Assembly (NCBI RefSeq): GCF_009760925.1
Contig: NZ_VRLV01000006.1
Coordinates: 248,001 to 312,000, forward strand
Reading direction: 5' to 3'
Source of the DNA: Nonomuraea typhae
GTDB lineage: Bacteria; Actinomycetota; Actinomycetes; Streptosporangiales; Streptosporangiaceae
Length of the DNA stretch: 64,000 nucleotides
Position 1 is the first letter of the stretch, and each line of letters begins with the position of its first letter. Positions 24,771-34,223 of the stretch are shown here, one piece after another. The position numbers and the translations under genes were made by a program. Under the pieces are notes generated by a model. That model made no database searches and was not told where the DNA came from. It saw only the letters and a program-made list of their open reading frames with translations.

Positions 24771-26387
24771 TCAGATCCAACGCTTGTCGAAAAGCATGCG
24801 TGCTTTCCACTCCGCATAGGTAATCAGTTCGCCGGTCAAAATGGGATACAACCACCAGAAATTCACCAAAGCCAGCAAAGCGAAGGCGCCGACCACGGCG
24901 GCTCCGACCGTCCGCCGCATCGGCGGCGCAGCCCCTTCCCGTACGGCGGGGCCGATCAGCCACCCGGCGCACAACGTGATGGCCAGCACCATGAACGGCA
25001 CCATCGGGATCGCGTAGAACAGGAACATCGTCCGGTTGTCGGCGATCGCGTAGTAGAACCACGGCAGCCAGCCCACGGCGTACGCCAGCAGCACCGCGCC
25101 CGCCCGCCAGTCACGCGCGGCGACGTACCAGGCGATCAGCGCGACCAGGGCGGCCAGCGCCCCGAACCAGATCACCGGCGTGCCCACCCCGAGCACCGCC
25201 TCCGAGCAGTCCTTGGCCGCGCAGCCGCTCTGCTTGCCCTCGTAGTAGAAGGCCACCGGGCGCAGCAGCAGCGGCCACTGCCACGGCTCGGACTGGTAGG
25301 GGTGCGTGGACTCCAGCCCGGTGTGGAAGCCGAGCACCTGCACCTGGTAGCCGAGCCACGACTTGAAGGAGTCGACGACGAAGAACAACGGCCCGGAGGA
25401 GGTCGCCTGCGCCCAGTTGCGGCCGTAGCCGCCGGCGTTGGCGAACCAGCCGGCCCAGGAGGCGATGTAGGTCAGTGCGGGCGCCAGCGTGACCGCCCCC
25501 AGCCACGTCGGCAGGTCCTTGCCGAACGTGCCCGAGTACGGCTTGCGCAGCCCGATCGCCTTGCGTGCGCCCATGTCCCAGATCAGCGACATGATCCCGA
25601 ACGCGATCAGGAAGAAGACGCCCGACCACTTGACCGCGCAGGCCGCGCCCAGGCAGACGCCGGCCGCCAGCCGCCACGGCCGCCAGCCCAGCCAGGGGCC
25701 CTCCGGCGTCAGCGGCGAGGTCTCGTACCAGTCGACCAGCCGGCCGCGCATTCTGTCCCGGTCGACGACCAGGCAGGCGAACCCGGCCAGCACCCAGAAC
25801 ATGAGGAAGATGTCCAGCAGCGCGGTGCGCGAGAGCACGAAGTGCAGGCCGTCGAGGGCCAGCAGCAGCCCGGCGAAGCAGCCGAGCAGCGTCGAGCGAG
25901 TCATCCTGCGCGCCAGGCGGGCGATGATCAGGATCGACAGCGTGCCGAAGACGGCGGCCGCCACGCGCCAGCCGTACGGCGTCACCCCCGCCACCCACTC
26001 GCCGAGGCCGATCATCCACTTGCCGAGCGGCGGGTGCACCACGTAGGAGGCGCACTTGTCGAGCGCGTCCTGGGCGCACTTCTGCCAGATGTCGGTGTTG
26101 CCGGCGATCAGCGCCTTGTCGGCGTCCTTGATCGCGACCTTCTCGACACCCCAGGTGATCAGCGAGTAGGCGTCCTTGGCGTAATAGGTCTCGTCGAAGA
26201 CGACGGCCTTCGGATGGCCGAGGTTGACGAAGCGCAGCACGCCGCCGAACAAGGCGATCAGCAGCGGGCCCGCCCAGCCCCAGAGCAGGCTGCCGCGCAT
26301 CGGCGGGACCAGGCGGTCGCGCACCGATCGCGGTCCGGGCTGCTTGTGATCGTCCACGGCCTGGTACTGAAAATCGGTCACGGCCAT
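24771..26387 (-). CDS. Protein O-mannosyltransferase (PMT, GT39), paralogue 1
   Basis: A 538-residue polytopic membrane glycosyltransferase that transfers mannose from polyprenyl-phosphate-mannose to secreted proteins. The first extracellular loop holds the catalytic acidic pair in VVFDETYYAKDAYSL, followed by CASYVVHPPLGKWMIGLGEW and about ten hydrophobic helices, ending FNWWLYP-like (NFWWLYPILTGE). Actinobacterial PMT genes are typically next to rsmI, as here. It is divergent from rsmI with a 78-bp spacer. A second paralogue lies on the other side of rsmI. Confidence 0.92.
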   Translation of the reverse strand: MAVTDFQYQAVDDHKQPGPRSVRDRLVPPMRGSLLWGWAGPLLIALFGGVLRFVNLGHPKAVVFDETYYAKDAYSLITWGVEKVAIKDADKALIAGNTDIWQKCAQDALDKCASYVVHPPLGKWMIGLGEWVAGVTPYGWRVAAAVFGTLSILIIARLARRMTRSTLLGCFAGLLLALDGLHFVLSRTALLDIFLMFWVLAGFACLVVDRDRMRGRLVDWYETSPLTPEGPWLGWRPWRLAAGVCLGAACAVKWSGVFFLIAFGIMSLIWDMGARKAIGLRKPYSGTFGKDLPTWLGAVTLAPALTYIASWAGWFANAGGYGRNWAQATSSGPLFFVVDSFKSWLGYQVQVLGFHTGLESTHPYQSEPWQWPLLLRPVAFYYEGKQSGCAAKDCSEAVLGVGTPVIWFGALAALVALIAWYVAARDWRAGAVLLAYAVGWLPWFYYAIADNRTMFLFYAIPMVPFMVLAITLCAGWLIGPAVREGAAPPMRRTVGAAVVGAFALLALVNFWWLYPILTGELITYAEWKARMLFDKRWI

Positions 26388-26465
26388 TCGGACATCGTAC
26401 GGGCCCCAAGGCGTTGAATAGATAAGAAACACGGTGCAATTGGGGTGCCCTGCCACAATGGCTGG

Positions 26466-27314
26466 GTGACTCAAGACGGCAAGTTGGTGCTGGCAGGAGC
26501 ACCTATCGGGCAAGTGGGAGATGTTTCCCCGCGGCTGCGGCAGGTTCTGGAGAGCGCCGACGTGATCGCGGCGGAGGACACCAGGCGGCTGCGCCGGCTC
26601 GCCACCGAGCTCGGCGCGGAGATCACCGGCCGGGTCGTGTCCTACTACGACAACAACGAGGCGGGCCGCGCCCAGGAACTCGTCGAGACCCTCAAAGACG
26701 GGCGCACCGTCGTGATCATCACCGACGCGGGCATGCCCGGCGTCTCCGATCCCGGCTACCGCCTCACCCATCTGGCCGTCGAGGCGGGCATCACCGTCAC
26801 CGCGCTGCCCGGCCCGTCCGCGGTCACCACCGCGCTGGCCATCTCGGGCCTGCCCAGCGACCGCTTCTGCTTCGAGGGCTTCCCGCCCCGCAAGCCCGGC
26901 GAGCGCGCCCGCCGCCTGGGCGCGCTGGCCGCCGAGGAGCGCACCATGGTCTTCTTCGAGGCGCCGCACCGCCTGGCCAGTTCCCTGGCCGCCATGGCCG
27001 AGGCGTTCGGCGCCACCCGCCCGGCCGCGGTCTGCCGCGAACTCACCAAAACCTACGAGGAGGTACGGCGGGGCGGCCTGGCCGAACTGGCCGCGTGGGC
27101 GGAGGCGGGCGTCAAGGGCGAGATCACGGTCGTGGTGGCCGGGCACACCGCCGCGGCCGGCGAGCCCGACATCGAGGACCTGGTGGCCGAGGTCGACCGG
27201 CGGACCGAGGCGGGCACCCAACGTAAGCAGGCTGTCGCGGACGTCGCCAAGGAGGCCGGGATCCCCAAACGCGAGCTGTACGACGCGGTTCACAGGAGAT
27301 CTCTCACGCCATAG
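26466..27314 (+). CDS. rsmI: 16S rRNA (cytidine1402-2'-O)-methyltransferase RsmI
   Basis: A 282-residue SAM-dependent methyltransferase of the tetrapyrrole-methylase fold that 2'-O-methylates C1402 in the ribosomal P site. Motifs include LVLAGAPIGQVGDVSPR, VIAAEDTRRLRRL, ITDAGMPGVSDPGYRL and LPGPSAVTTALAISGLP, and the C-terminal tail RKQAVADVAKEAGIPKRELY is diagnostic. The GTG start (MTQDGKLVLAG) was chosen because the extra upstream codons look non-coding. Its stop is one base before the GTG of the downstream PMT gene, implying cotranscription. Confidence 0.95.
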   Translation: MTQDGKLVLAGAPIGQVGDVSPRLRQVLESADVIAAEDTRRLRRLATELGAEITGRVVSYYDNNEAGRAQELVETLKDGRTVVIITDAGMPGVSDPGYRLTHLAVEAGITVTALPGPSAVTTALAISGLPSDRFCFEGFPPRKPGERARRLGALAAEERTMVFFEAPHRLASSLAAMAEAFGATRPAAVCRELTKTYEEVRRGGLAELAAWAEAGVKGEITVVVAGHTAAAGEPDIEDLVAEVDRRTEAGTQRKQAVADVAKEAGIPKRELYDAVHRRSLTP

Positions 27315-27315
27315 G

Positions 27316-28896
27316 GTGCGCATCGTGAAGAACTGGGGGGTTTCCGCACAGCGGCTGGTTCCGCCGATGCAGGAAGGAGCGCTCTGGGGCTGGCTGGGGC
27401 CGCTCCTGGTCGCCGTCTTCGGGGGAATCCTGCGCTTCACCCGGCTGGGTCAGCCGCACAGCGTCGTCTTCGACGAGACGTACTACGCCAAGGACGCCTA
27501 CTCGCTGCTCAAGTACGGCGTCGAGCGGACCTTCCTCGGCGACTCCAAAAACCCCATCGCCGACCAGCGGCTCATCACCGGCAACCTCGACATCTTCAAG
27601 AAGTGCACAGAATCCTCGGAATGCGCCAGCTACGTCGCCCACCCGCCGCTCGGCAAGTGGATGATCGGCCTCGGCGAATGGATGTTCGGCATGAACCCGT
27701 TCGGCTGGCGCTTCATGGCCGCCGTCGTGGGCACGCTGTCCATCCTCATCCTGGCCAGGGTCGTGCGCAGGATGACCCGCTCGACACTGCTCGGCGGGCT
27801 GGCCGGACTGCTGCTGGCCCTCGACGGCCTGCACTTCGTGCTCTCGCGCACCGCGCTGCTCGACATCTTCGTCGGATTCTGGGTGCTGGCCGGGTTCGCC
27901 TGCCTCGTCGCCGACCGCGACCACGCCCGGCAGCGGCTGGCCGACTGGTACGAACGCTCGCCCCTGTCCGGCGAAGGGCCGCGCCTCGGGTGGCGGCCCT
28001 GGCGCATCGCCGCCGGCGCCTGCCTCGGCGCGGCCTGCGCGGTCAAATGGTCGGGATTGCCGTTCCTGGTGGCCTTCGCCCTGCTGACGCTGGCCTGGGA
28101 CCTCGGCGCCCGGCGGGCCGTCGGGCTGCGCCGGCCGTACAAGGGGGTCTTCACCCTCGACCTGACCCCGGCGCTCGGCGCGCTGGCCGCGGTCCCGGCG
28201 GCGGTCTTCACGCTCTCCTGGAGCGGCTGGTTCGCCTCCGCCCACGGATGGGGGCGCAACTGGGAACAGGCCACCTCGTCCGGGCCGCTCTTCTTCGTGC
28301 TCGACTCCGTGCGCTCCTGGGTCAAGTACAACCTCGAGGTGCTCGGCTACCACACCGGGCTCAGCGACGGGCACACCTACCAGTCCAAGCCCTGGGAGTG
28401 GCTGGTGCTCAGCCGGCCCGTCTCCTTCCACTACGAGGGCGACCTGCCGCCGTCGGCGTGCGGGGCCGACAAGTGCTCCCAGGCCGTGCTCGGAGTCGGC
28501 ACGCCCGCCCTGTGGTACGCCGCGCTGTTCGCGCTGCTCGCCCTCGTCGTCTGGTACGTCGCCACCCGCGACTGGCGGGCCGGGGCCGTGCTGCTCACCT
28601 ACGCCGCCGGGTGGCTGCCCTGGCTGTACTACTGGCTGGCCGACAAGCGCACCATGTACCTGTTCTACATGGTGCCGCTGGTGCCGTTCATGGCCATGGC
28701 GCTCGCCCTCGCCGCCGGGCTCGTCCTGGGCAAACAGGACGCCACGCCCACGCGCCGGGCCGGTGGCGGCGCCGCCGTCGGAGCCTTCGCGCTGATCGTG
28801 CTGATCAACTTCTGGTGGTTGTACCCGATCCTGTCCTCGGAGACGATCACGCACGCGCAGTGGTGGGCTCGGATGCTGATGCGCTCGTGGGTGTGA
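27316..28896 (+). CDS. Protein O-mannosyltransferase (PMT, GT39), paralogue 2
   Basis: A 526-residue polytopic enzyme homologous to the PMT on the other side of rsmI: SVVFDETYYAKDAYSLLKYG, CASYVAHPPLGKWMIGLGEW and NFWWLYPILSSE are shared. The divergence is broad enough (for example in the first loop and the end) to indicate an old duplication with possible specialisation. The GTG start directly follows the rsmI stop; a GTG three codons later is also possible. Its end overlaps the convergent GT39-like gene by 50 bp. Confidence 0.91.
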   Translation: MRIVKNWGVSAQRLVPPMQEGALWGWLGPLLVAVFGGILRFTRLGQPHSVVFDETYYAKDAYSLLKYGVERTFLGDSKNPIADQRLITGNLDIFKKCTESSECASYVAHPPLGKWMIGLGEWMFGMNPFGWRFMAAVVGTLSILILARVVRRMTRSTLLGGLAGLLLALDGLHFVLSRTALLDIFVGFWVLAGFACLVADRDHARQRLADWYERSPLSGEGPRLGWRPWRIAAGACLGAACAVKWSGLPFLVAFALLTLAWDLGARRAVGLRRPYKGVFTLDLTPALGALAAVPAAVFTLSWSGWFASAHGWGRNWEQATSSGPLFFVLDSVRSWVKYNLEVLGYHTGLSDGHTYQSKPWEWLVLSRPVSFHYEGDLPPSACGADKCSQAVLGVGTPALWYAALFALLALVVWYVATRDWRAGAVLLTYAAGWLPWLYYWLADKRTMYLFYMVPLVPFMAMALALAAGLVLGKQDATPTRRAGGGAAVGAFALIVLINFWWLYPILSSETITHAQWWARMLMRSWV

Positions 28897-30367
28897 CCTT
28901 CTTGCGCCTGACGCCGTGGCGCAGCGTGATCGCCGCCGCGACACAGGCCAGAGGTACGGCCGGCAGCACGTACCGGTAGTCGAACTCCGCCGTCGCCGCC
29001 GGAGCCAGGAGCAGCCCGAACGAGGCCAGCCAGGGCAGCGCCACCGGGCCGCCCCACCTACGCCAGCGCACGGCCACGCCGTACAGGCCGATCAGCAGAA
29101 TGCCGCCGAGCATGATGCCGCGCAGATAGAACACCTTCTGATAGCCGCTCATGATCTCCGCCCACGGGCTGACGATCTTGGTCTCCGGCGGGCCCTGCTC
29201 GTAGGCGTAGGCGTCGGTGTCGGTGCGGCCCTGGTACGACGGCCAGGTGGGCAGGCGTTTCGGCGCCCCGTCGACGAGCTGGTAGTACGGGCGGAACTCG
29301 TACATGTTGAACGTGGCGGGATCGGGGAAGGTCGGCCGGCCCCAGTGGAAGGAACGCATGAAGTCGCGGGCCACGATCTGGAAGTAGTCGCCGGGCTGCG
29401 ACAGGATCGCGCGCTGGGCGAACTTGCTGGCCGCGTCGTTCTTGACCGACTCGAACGTCTTGCCGCCCAGGCGGTGGAGCGGCTGGCCGTACTCCGACCG
29501 CCACAGATACCACTGGGCGTACTCGGGGCGCTGGTCCACCGGCTCCTCGATGCACAGGAGGGCGAGCTCGAGTTCCTTGCGCGGGTCGATCTTCATCTTG
29601 GCGCAGTCGGCGAAGATGGCGGTGCGCATGTAGAGGATGAGCCCGTCGCTGTTGGTCATCGCGAATTTACCGAAGTTTGTGGAGAACCAGGCCATATAGC
29701 CGAGCACCGGAATCGCGCACGCCGTGATCATCGCCACGATCGGCCGCCACCCCACCCGCTTCACCAGCATGTAGGCCACGACCAGCGCCAGGATCGGCAA
29801 CCCGATCGACCGCGTCAGCCACGTGAGCGCCAGCAGCAGCCCCACCACCGCGCCGACCTTCCACGACATCCGCCGGTGCCACAACACCAGCGTGATCACG
29901 CCCACGACCAGCAGCGTGAACATCGCATCCGACATGATCAGCTGCTCGAGCTGGATCTGGTAGGCGTCGAACAACATCGGCGCCGCCGCCAGCGTCGCCC
30001 CCCACGTCGGCAGGCCGAACTTTCTCCGCAGAAGCGCGTAGATCAGTACCGCCGCGGCCAAACCCATGAGATGCTGCGTGAACGTCACGAGCGCGAAACT
30101 GTGGAACGGCTTCAACGCCAGCAGCCAGAAGCCGTAGCCATCCGGCCGGATCGGGTGCGGCCGCGGGTGCAGCGCCACCGAGACGTATTCGTAGGAGTCG
30201 TTGAACCACATCGCCGGGCCGTACCCGAGCATGGTGATCAGCCGCAGCAACCCGCCCACGGCGAACGCTGCGGCGAACACCCGATGACGGCGCAAAAACG
30301 AGCGAAGACGCGCGGTCCGGCCTGGGGCGGAGTGGTCCACAGGGGTTATCTCCGCGACGCTCACCAT
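28847..30367 (-). CDS. GT39-like membrane glycosyltransferase
   Basis: A 506-residue polytopic membrane protein of the ArnT/PMT-like GT-C fold. After a charged N-terminus come a first helix (VFAAAFAVGGLLRLITML) and an extracellular loop with an acidic residue in WFNDSYEYVSVALHPRPHP, followed by eight or more hydrophobic segments and a long C-terminal luminal domain with a transmembrane close. Likely uses a polyprenyl-phosphate sugar to glycosylate a wall polymer, lipid or protein; the acceptor is unknown. It is divergent from the GT2 gene, whose product could supply its lipid-linked donor. Confidence 0.8.
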   Translation of the reverse strand: MVSVAEITPVDHSAPGRTARLRSFLRRHRVFAAAFAVGGLLRLITMLGYGPAMWFNDSYEYVSVALHPRPHPIRPDGYGFWLLALKPFHSFALVTFTQHLMGLAAAVLIYALLRRKFGLPTWGATLAAAPMLFDAYQIQLEQLIMSDAMFTLLVVGVITLVLWHRRMSWKVGAVVGLLLALTWLTRSIGLPILALVVAYMLVKRVGWRPIVAMITACAIPVLGYMAWFSTNFGKFAMTNSDGLILYMRTAIFADCAKMKIDPRKELELALLCIEEPVDQRPEYAQWYLWRSEYGQPLHRLGGKTFESVKNDAASKFAQRAILSQPGDYFQIVARDFMRSFHWGRPTFPDPATFNMYEFRPYYQLVDGAPKRLPTWPSYQGRTDTDAYAYEQGPPETKIVSPWAEIMSGYQKVFYLRGIMLGGILLIGLYGVAVRWRRWGGPVALPWLASFGLLLAPAATAEFDYRYVLPAVPLACVAAAITLRHGVRRKKVTPTSASASEPTTARA

Positions 30368-30467
30368 GGCATCAAGGATGCCAGGCGTTTTTCGGACTTG
30401 ACCCGAGCATGGGTGGGCAGACGGCATGATGGTGTGCTGGACGTGCCATGACTGGAAGGGTTGTGAC

Positions 30468-31691
30468 GTGGAACTGACGGTGGTCATGCCCTGCCTCAAT
30501 GAGGCGGAGACCGTGGAAGTCTGTGTCCGCAAGGCGCTTGCGTGCATGGAGGAGCACGGAATCGAGGGCGAGGTGCTCATCGCCGACAACGGCAGCACCG
30601 ACGGTTCCCAGCAGCTCGCCCGCGACGCCGGCGCCCGCGTGGTCCACGTTGACGCGAAGGGATACGGCAACGCCCTGATAGGCGGCATCCGGGCGGCCCG
30701 TGGCAAGTACGTCATCATGGGCGACGCCGACGACTCCTATGACTTCACCGGCCTGCTGCCCTTCGTCGAGCAACTGCGTGACGGCGCCGACCTCGTGATG
30801 GGCAACCGCTTCAAGGGCGGCATCGCCCCCGGCGCCATGCCGCCGCTGCACCGCTACCTCGGCAACCCCGTCCTGTCCTTCGTCGGGCGCCTGTTCTTCC
30901 CCAGCGCCATCGGCGACTTCCACTGCGGCCTGCGCGGGTTCCGCCGTGACTCCATCCTGCGGCTCGGGCTGCAGACCGGCGGCATGGAGTTCGCCAGCGA
31001 GATGGTCGTCAAATCCACCCTGCAGGGGCTGGACGTGCGCGAGGTGCCCACCACCCTCTCGCCCGACGGCCGCTCCCGCCCGCCGCACCTGCGCTCCTGG
31101 CGCGACGGCTGGCGCCACCTGCGGTTCCTGCTGCTGTACAGCCCCAAGTGGCTGTTCTTCATCCCCGGCCTCGCGCTCATGCTGGTCGGCCTGATCGCCG
31201 GCACCGCCCTGACCTTCGGCCCCGTCCGCATCGGGCAGCTCGCCTTCGACGTCGACACCCTCGTAGGGGCGTCGGCCATGGTGGTCATCGGATTCCAGGC
31301 GGCGCTGTTCGCGCTGTTCACCAAGGTGTACGCGGCAGAGGAAGGCTTCCTGCCCGAGTCGCCCCGGGTGCGGAAACTCATCAGCATCGTGACCCTGGAA
31401 AAGGGGCTCGTCGTCGGCGGCCTGCTGGCCCTGGCGGGCCTCATCGGCCTGGTCATGTCGCTGGTGCACTGGCAGGTACGCAGCTTCGGCGAACTGGACC
31501 CGCGCGAATCCCTGCGCCTCGTGGTGCCGGCGGCGACGGCGTTCGTCATGAGCTTCCAGACCATCTTCGCCTCGCTGTTCATCAGCATCCTGGGGATCCG
31601 GCGCACCCGCGAGAACCCGATCGACCACGCGGCCATCGTGGCCGAGGAAGCGGCCGAGGCGGTTTCCCGCGAGGACTCCAAGACGCACTAA
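30468..31691 (+). CDS. Family 2 glycosyltransferase with C-terminal membrane helices (DPM synthase-like)
   Basis: A 407-residue protein. Residues 1-230 form a GT-A glycosyltransferase: VVMPCLNEAETVEVCVRKAL, IADNGSTDGSQ, the metal-binding GDADDSYDF and GNRFKGGIAPG. The remainder has about four to five membrane helices (FIPGLALMLVGLIAGTAL and later). Such enzymes transfer sugar to polyprenyl phosphate; it may make the donor used by the PMT and GT39-like enzymes nearby (inference). The GTG start was chosen for AAGGG at good spacing and the beta-strand MELTVVMPC. It is the last gene before an IS remnant. Confidence 0.9.
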   Translation: MELTVVMPCLNEAETVEVCVRKALACMEEHGIEGEVLIADNGSTDGSQQLARDAGARVVHVDAKGYGNALIGGIRAARGKYVIMGDADDSYDFTGLLPFVEQLRDGADLVMGNRFKGGIAPGAMPPLHRYLGNPVLSFVGRLFFPSAIGDFHCGLRGFRRDSILRLGLQTGGMEFASEMVVKSTLQGLDVREVPTTLSPDGRSRPPHLRSWRDGWRHLRFLLLYSPKWLFFIPGLALMLVGLIAGTALTFGPVRIGQLAFDVDTLVGASAMVVIGFQAALFALFTKVYAAEEGFLPESPRVRKLISIVTLEKGLVVGGLLALAGLIGLVMSLVHWQVRSFGELDPRESLRLVVPAATAFVMSFQTIFASLFISILGIRRTRENPIDHAAIVAEEAAEAVSREDSKTH

Positions 31692-31732
31692 GGGCCAGCC
31701 GCTCCGCTCCGCGCGCGCCTGCGGCTAGGACG

Positions 31733-32150
31733 TGTCTCAAAGACGATCAACGGCGTGTCGTAGCCGGGTAAGCAGAGAGGTCTCCGATGGGCGCGGCCGG
31801 AGCCGCTGCTGCCCACGCCCAAGGGCCCGGGCCGGCCCTCGCGGTGGAGCAAGCGCCGGCTGATCGACGGGATCCGCTAGGCGGGACGTGCCCGAGTGCT
31901 ACGACACCTGGCAGGCGGTCTACAGCCTGTTTCGCCGCTGGCAGCGCGCGGGGAGTCGAGCCTGCCGACCATGCACTGGGTCGTTCACGGGGCGGCTGGC
32001 CGACCAAGCTGCACCTGGCGTGTGAGCAGCATCAGCGGATACTGGCGCTGGTGCTGACGGCCGGTCGGCGCGGGGACGCGCCGTAGTTCCTGGCGGTGAT
32101 GGCCGCCATCCGGGTGCCACGGCCAGGTCGGGGCCGGCACACGGACCTAT
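31733..32150 (+). pseudogene. Decayed IS5-family transposase remnant
   Basis: Pieces of an IS5/IS427-type DDE transposase are recognisable in three reading frames: RWSKRRLIDGIR followed by a stop, then DVPECYDTWQAVYSLFRRWQ in the next frame, then EPADHALGRSRGGWPTKLHL continuing to LALVLTAGRRGDAP, a stop, and AAIRVPRPGRGRH. The signature segments are in order but shortened by deletions and frameshifts, so the element is dead. The left boundary may be near GGACGTGTCTCAAAG; no clear terminal inverted repeat or target duplication could be found. Confidence 0.85.
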
Positions 32151-32160
32151 GCTCTTCCCC

Positions 32161-32805
32161 ATGCCGATCACTGCCATCCCCGCGTCCCTGCCCTATGCCG
32201 ATGCCGATGCCCGCCTGGGTGGCGCGTTGTCCGCGGTGTTCGAGGGTGCGGGAGCGTCGCCTGGCTACGCCGAGGTGCTGTTCTTCGACGGCGACCTCAC
32301 CCTCGATGGGGATTTCCTGGACGCCGTCAACGAACTGCGCGGCGGCGACGTCGAGTTGATCGTGGTCACCGGCGATCTGACGGTCAACGGCCCGATCGCG
32401 CTCTATGCGGACCGGCCCGGCCTGTACGTCGGCGGTTACACCAAGGCCGAGACCCTGGAGGGCGGCGAAGCGGAGATCTACATCCACGACGGCGCCTTCA
32501 CCCACCTGGTCTACGGCTGGTACAACCACGGCTCTTTGCGGACCGGGATCGTCGATACCCCTTGGGTGATCGACTACGACCACGCCATGGACGTGTACGC
32601 CCCCGGCGGGCGCTGGGTGAACAATTACGACGATGACGACGACGCCGACTTCGCCGTCGGGGACAGCATCGCCGAGGCGTTCGTGCCCGAGGTCGTCGAC
32701 GCGGAGGACCGCTGCCTGAACGTCGACGAGTTCCTGGACCGGTTGCGGGCCGGGCTGCCGGTCCTGCGGTCCGGAGCCCTGGACGGTGGCCGAGTCGGCG
32801 AGTGA
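32161..32805 (+). CDS. Polymer-forming/bactofilin-like beta-helix protein
   Basis: A 214-residue acidic protein. The middle contains successive short beta-strand turns (FFDGDLTLDGDFLDAV, GGDVELIVVTGDLTVNGPIA, GLYVGGYTKAETLEGG) of the kind found in polymer-forming cytoskeletal and bactofilin-like right-handed beta-helices. Asp-rich stretches (NYDDDDDADF) may bind cations. It starts just after the IS remnant; an in-frame ATG four codons upstream (32149) is possible. Its end overlaps the next gene by 20 bp. Function unknown. Confidence 0.65.
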   Translation: MPITAIPASLPYADADARLGGALSAVFEGAGASPGYAEVLFFDGDLTLDGDFLDAVNELRGGDVELIVVTGDLTVNGPIALYADRPGLYVGGYTKAETLEGGEAEIYIHDGAFTHLVYGWYNHGSLRTGIVDTPWVIDYDHAMDVYAPGGRWVNNYDDDDDADFAVGDSIAEAFVPEVVDAEDRCLNVDEFLDRLRAGLPVLRSGALDGGRVGE

Positions 32806-33094
32806 TCACGTGTCCCGGGCTCTGGCCGACCGGGCAGCGCACTTCGACCTGACCGGGCGCAAACTCCAGGCGTTCCCCGCCGAGGTGCTCCGGATGCCGT
32901 GGCTGCGCACCCTGATCCCGGACGGCAACCTGATCGACGAGCTGGAACTGCGAGACGCGCGCTACCGCGAGCACGAGCTGACCGTCCAGCACGACCTCGG
33001 CCGCATCGCCTGGGAAGTCACGATCTGGCTGGCTGCCTGCTACGGCGCCAGCCCTCGCGCGACTTCTGAACACCCTTTAGGCGTATGGACCTGA
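32786..33094 (+). CDS. Short LRR-like protein, possibly truncated
   Basis: A 102-residue product whose first half resembles one or two leucine-rich repeats (HFDLTGRKLQAFPAEVLRMP, then LRTLIPDGNLIDELELRD), while the second half is helical and unrelated. It begins with GTG inside the preceding gene, so the two are coupled. Full LRR proteins are longer, so it may be a remnant, in keeping with the neighbouring transposase fossil. Confidence 0.5.
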   Translation: MAESASDHVSRALADRAAHFDLTGRKLQAFPAEVLRMPWLRTLIPDGNLIDELELRDARYREHELTVQHDLGRIAWEVTIWLAACYGASPRATSEHPLGVWT

Positions 33095-33247
33095 GAGGTG
33101 GGATACGACGCGGCTGGCGGATGGGTGGCCTGCGTGTGCCGTGGGTGCCCGATGGCGATGGCAGGTGTGGAGCCAGAGGCTGAATGCGCAGCGATCGACA
33201 ACTGGCTCACCCGACCACGAGACGCGCCCCCAGGCAGGCCCGTCGGG

Positions 33248-34048
33248 TCAAGACAGGTGGGTGAGCAGCAGCCCGGCGAGGTGGTCCGGGGTGCGTAGCG
33301 GAAGGTAGTGGTCGGCGTCCGGAACGGCTTGGCCGTGGGCGTCGGGGATGCCGGTGACGAGGCGTTCGGCGATCACCGTGATCTCCGGGTGGTCGCGGTC
33401 GCCGTGGACGACCAGGGTGGGCGCGGTGATGTGGCCGAGCCGGGATGCGGCCTCGCGCTCCGGGAAGTACGCGAGGTGGCGTTCGCTGGTGATGCGCCGG
33501 GTCGCGTTGTGTTCGACCATCGTCTCGATGAGCGCTCCGCCCGGGGCCGAACGTCCCATGGGTGCCCAGATCGACAGTTCCAGTTCGGCCAGCGCCGTGG
33601 CGTTCTCCTGCCGGCGGGCGGCGGCATAGGCGGTGGTCTGGGCGTCGGCCGGCCAGGTGTGGCCGCTGACGGAGGTGCCGATCAGGGCCAGCGCGGTGAC
33701 GCGTCCGGGGTGGGTGAGGGTGAAGTCCAGTGCGGTCTCGCCGCCCATGCTGAGGCCCACCAGCGCGGCCTGGGGCAGGCCAAAGTGGTCCAGGACGGTG
33801 CGCAGGTCGTCGAGGTCGTCGAACGGCTTGTCGGGTGGGGTGGATTGTCCCAGGCCGCGGGCGTCGTAGCGGATGACGTCGTGGTGGCGGCTCAGTTCGG
33901 GGACGATGGCATCCCACAGGCGGGAGTCCATGCCGGCACCGTGGAGCAGCACCACCGGACTGCCGGCGCCCCTGCGCTCCGCCCACAGCAGGCCACCGCC
34001 GGGCGCGGGGATGTGGACGGTGGAGTGGGTGCCGGTGTTCACTTTCAT
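33248..34048 (-). CDS. Alpha/beta hydrolase
   Basis: A 266-residue hydrolase with the oxyanion motif LLHGAGMDSRLWD, RYDARGLGQS, the nucleophile elbow LVGLSMGGETAL (Ser about 97), the acid in VVHGDRDHPE and the histidine in DADHYLPLR. The fold matches esterase/lactonase/dienelactone-like enzymes, but the substrate cannot be inferred. The ATG start (MKVNTGTHSTVHIPAPGG) is well supported. Flanked by small genes; probably monocistronic. Confidence 0.88.
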   Translation of the reverse strand: MKVNTGTHSTVHIPAPGGGLLWAERRGAGSPVVLLHGAGMDSRLWDAIVPELSRHHDVIRYDARGLGQSTPPDKPFDDLDDLRTVLDHFGLPQAALVGLSMGGETALDFTLTHPGRVTALALIGTSVSGHTWPADAQTTAYAAARRQENATALAELELSIWAPMGRSAPGGALIETMVEHNATRRITSERHLAYFPEREAASRLGHITAPTLVVHGDRDHPEITVIAERLVTGIPDAHGQAVPDADHYLPLRTPDHLAGLLLTHLS

Positions 34049-34223
34049 GCCGTCATCGTTTCAGGGCGGGCGATGGGCAGAATGCGCGGGTCAGGTCGTG
34101 TACGGCAGGGCCGGCGTCACCGTTCAGCGCCGGAGGCCACGGTTTTGGCCGCGGCGCCGGCCCGGGGAATCCCTCTGATCCCCGTCGTGCATGCTGGAGA
34201 CATCGATCATGAGGAGATCAACC

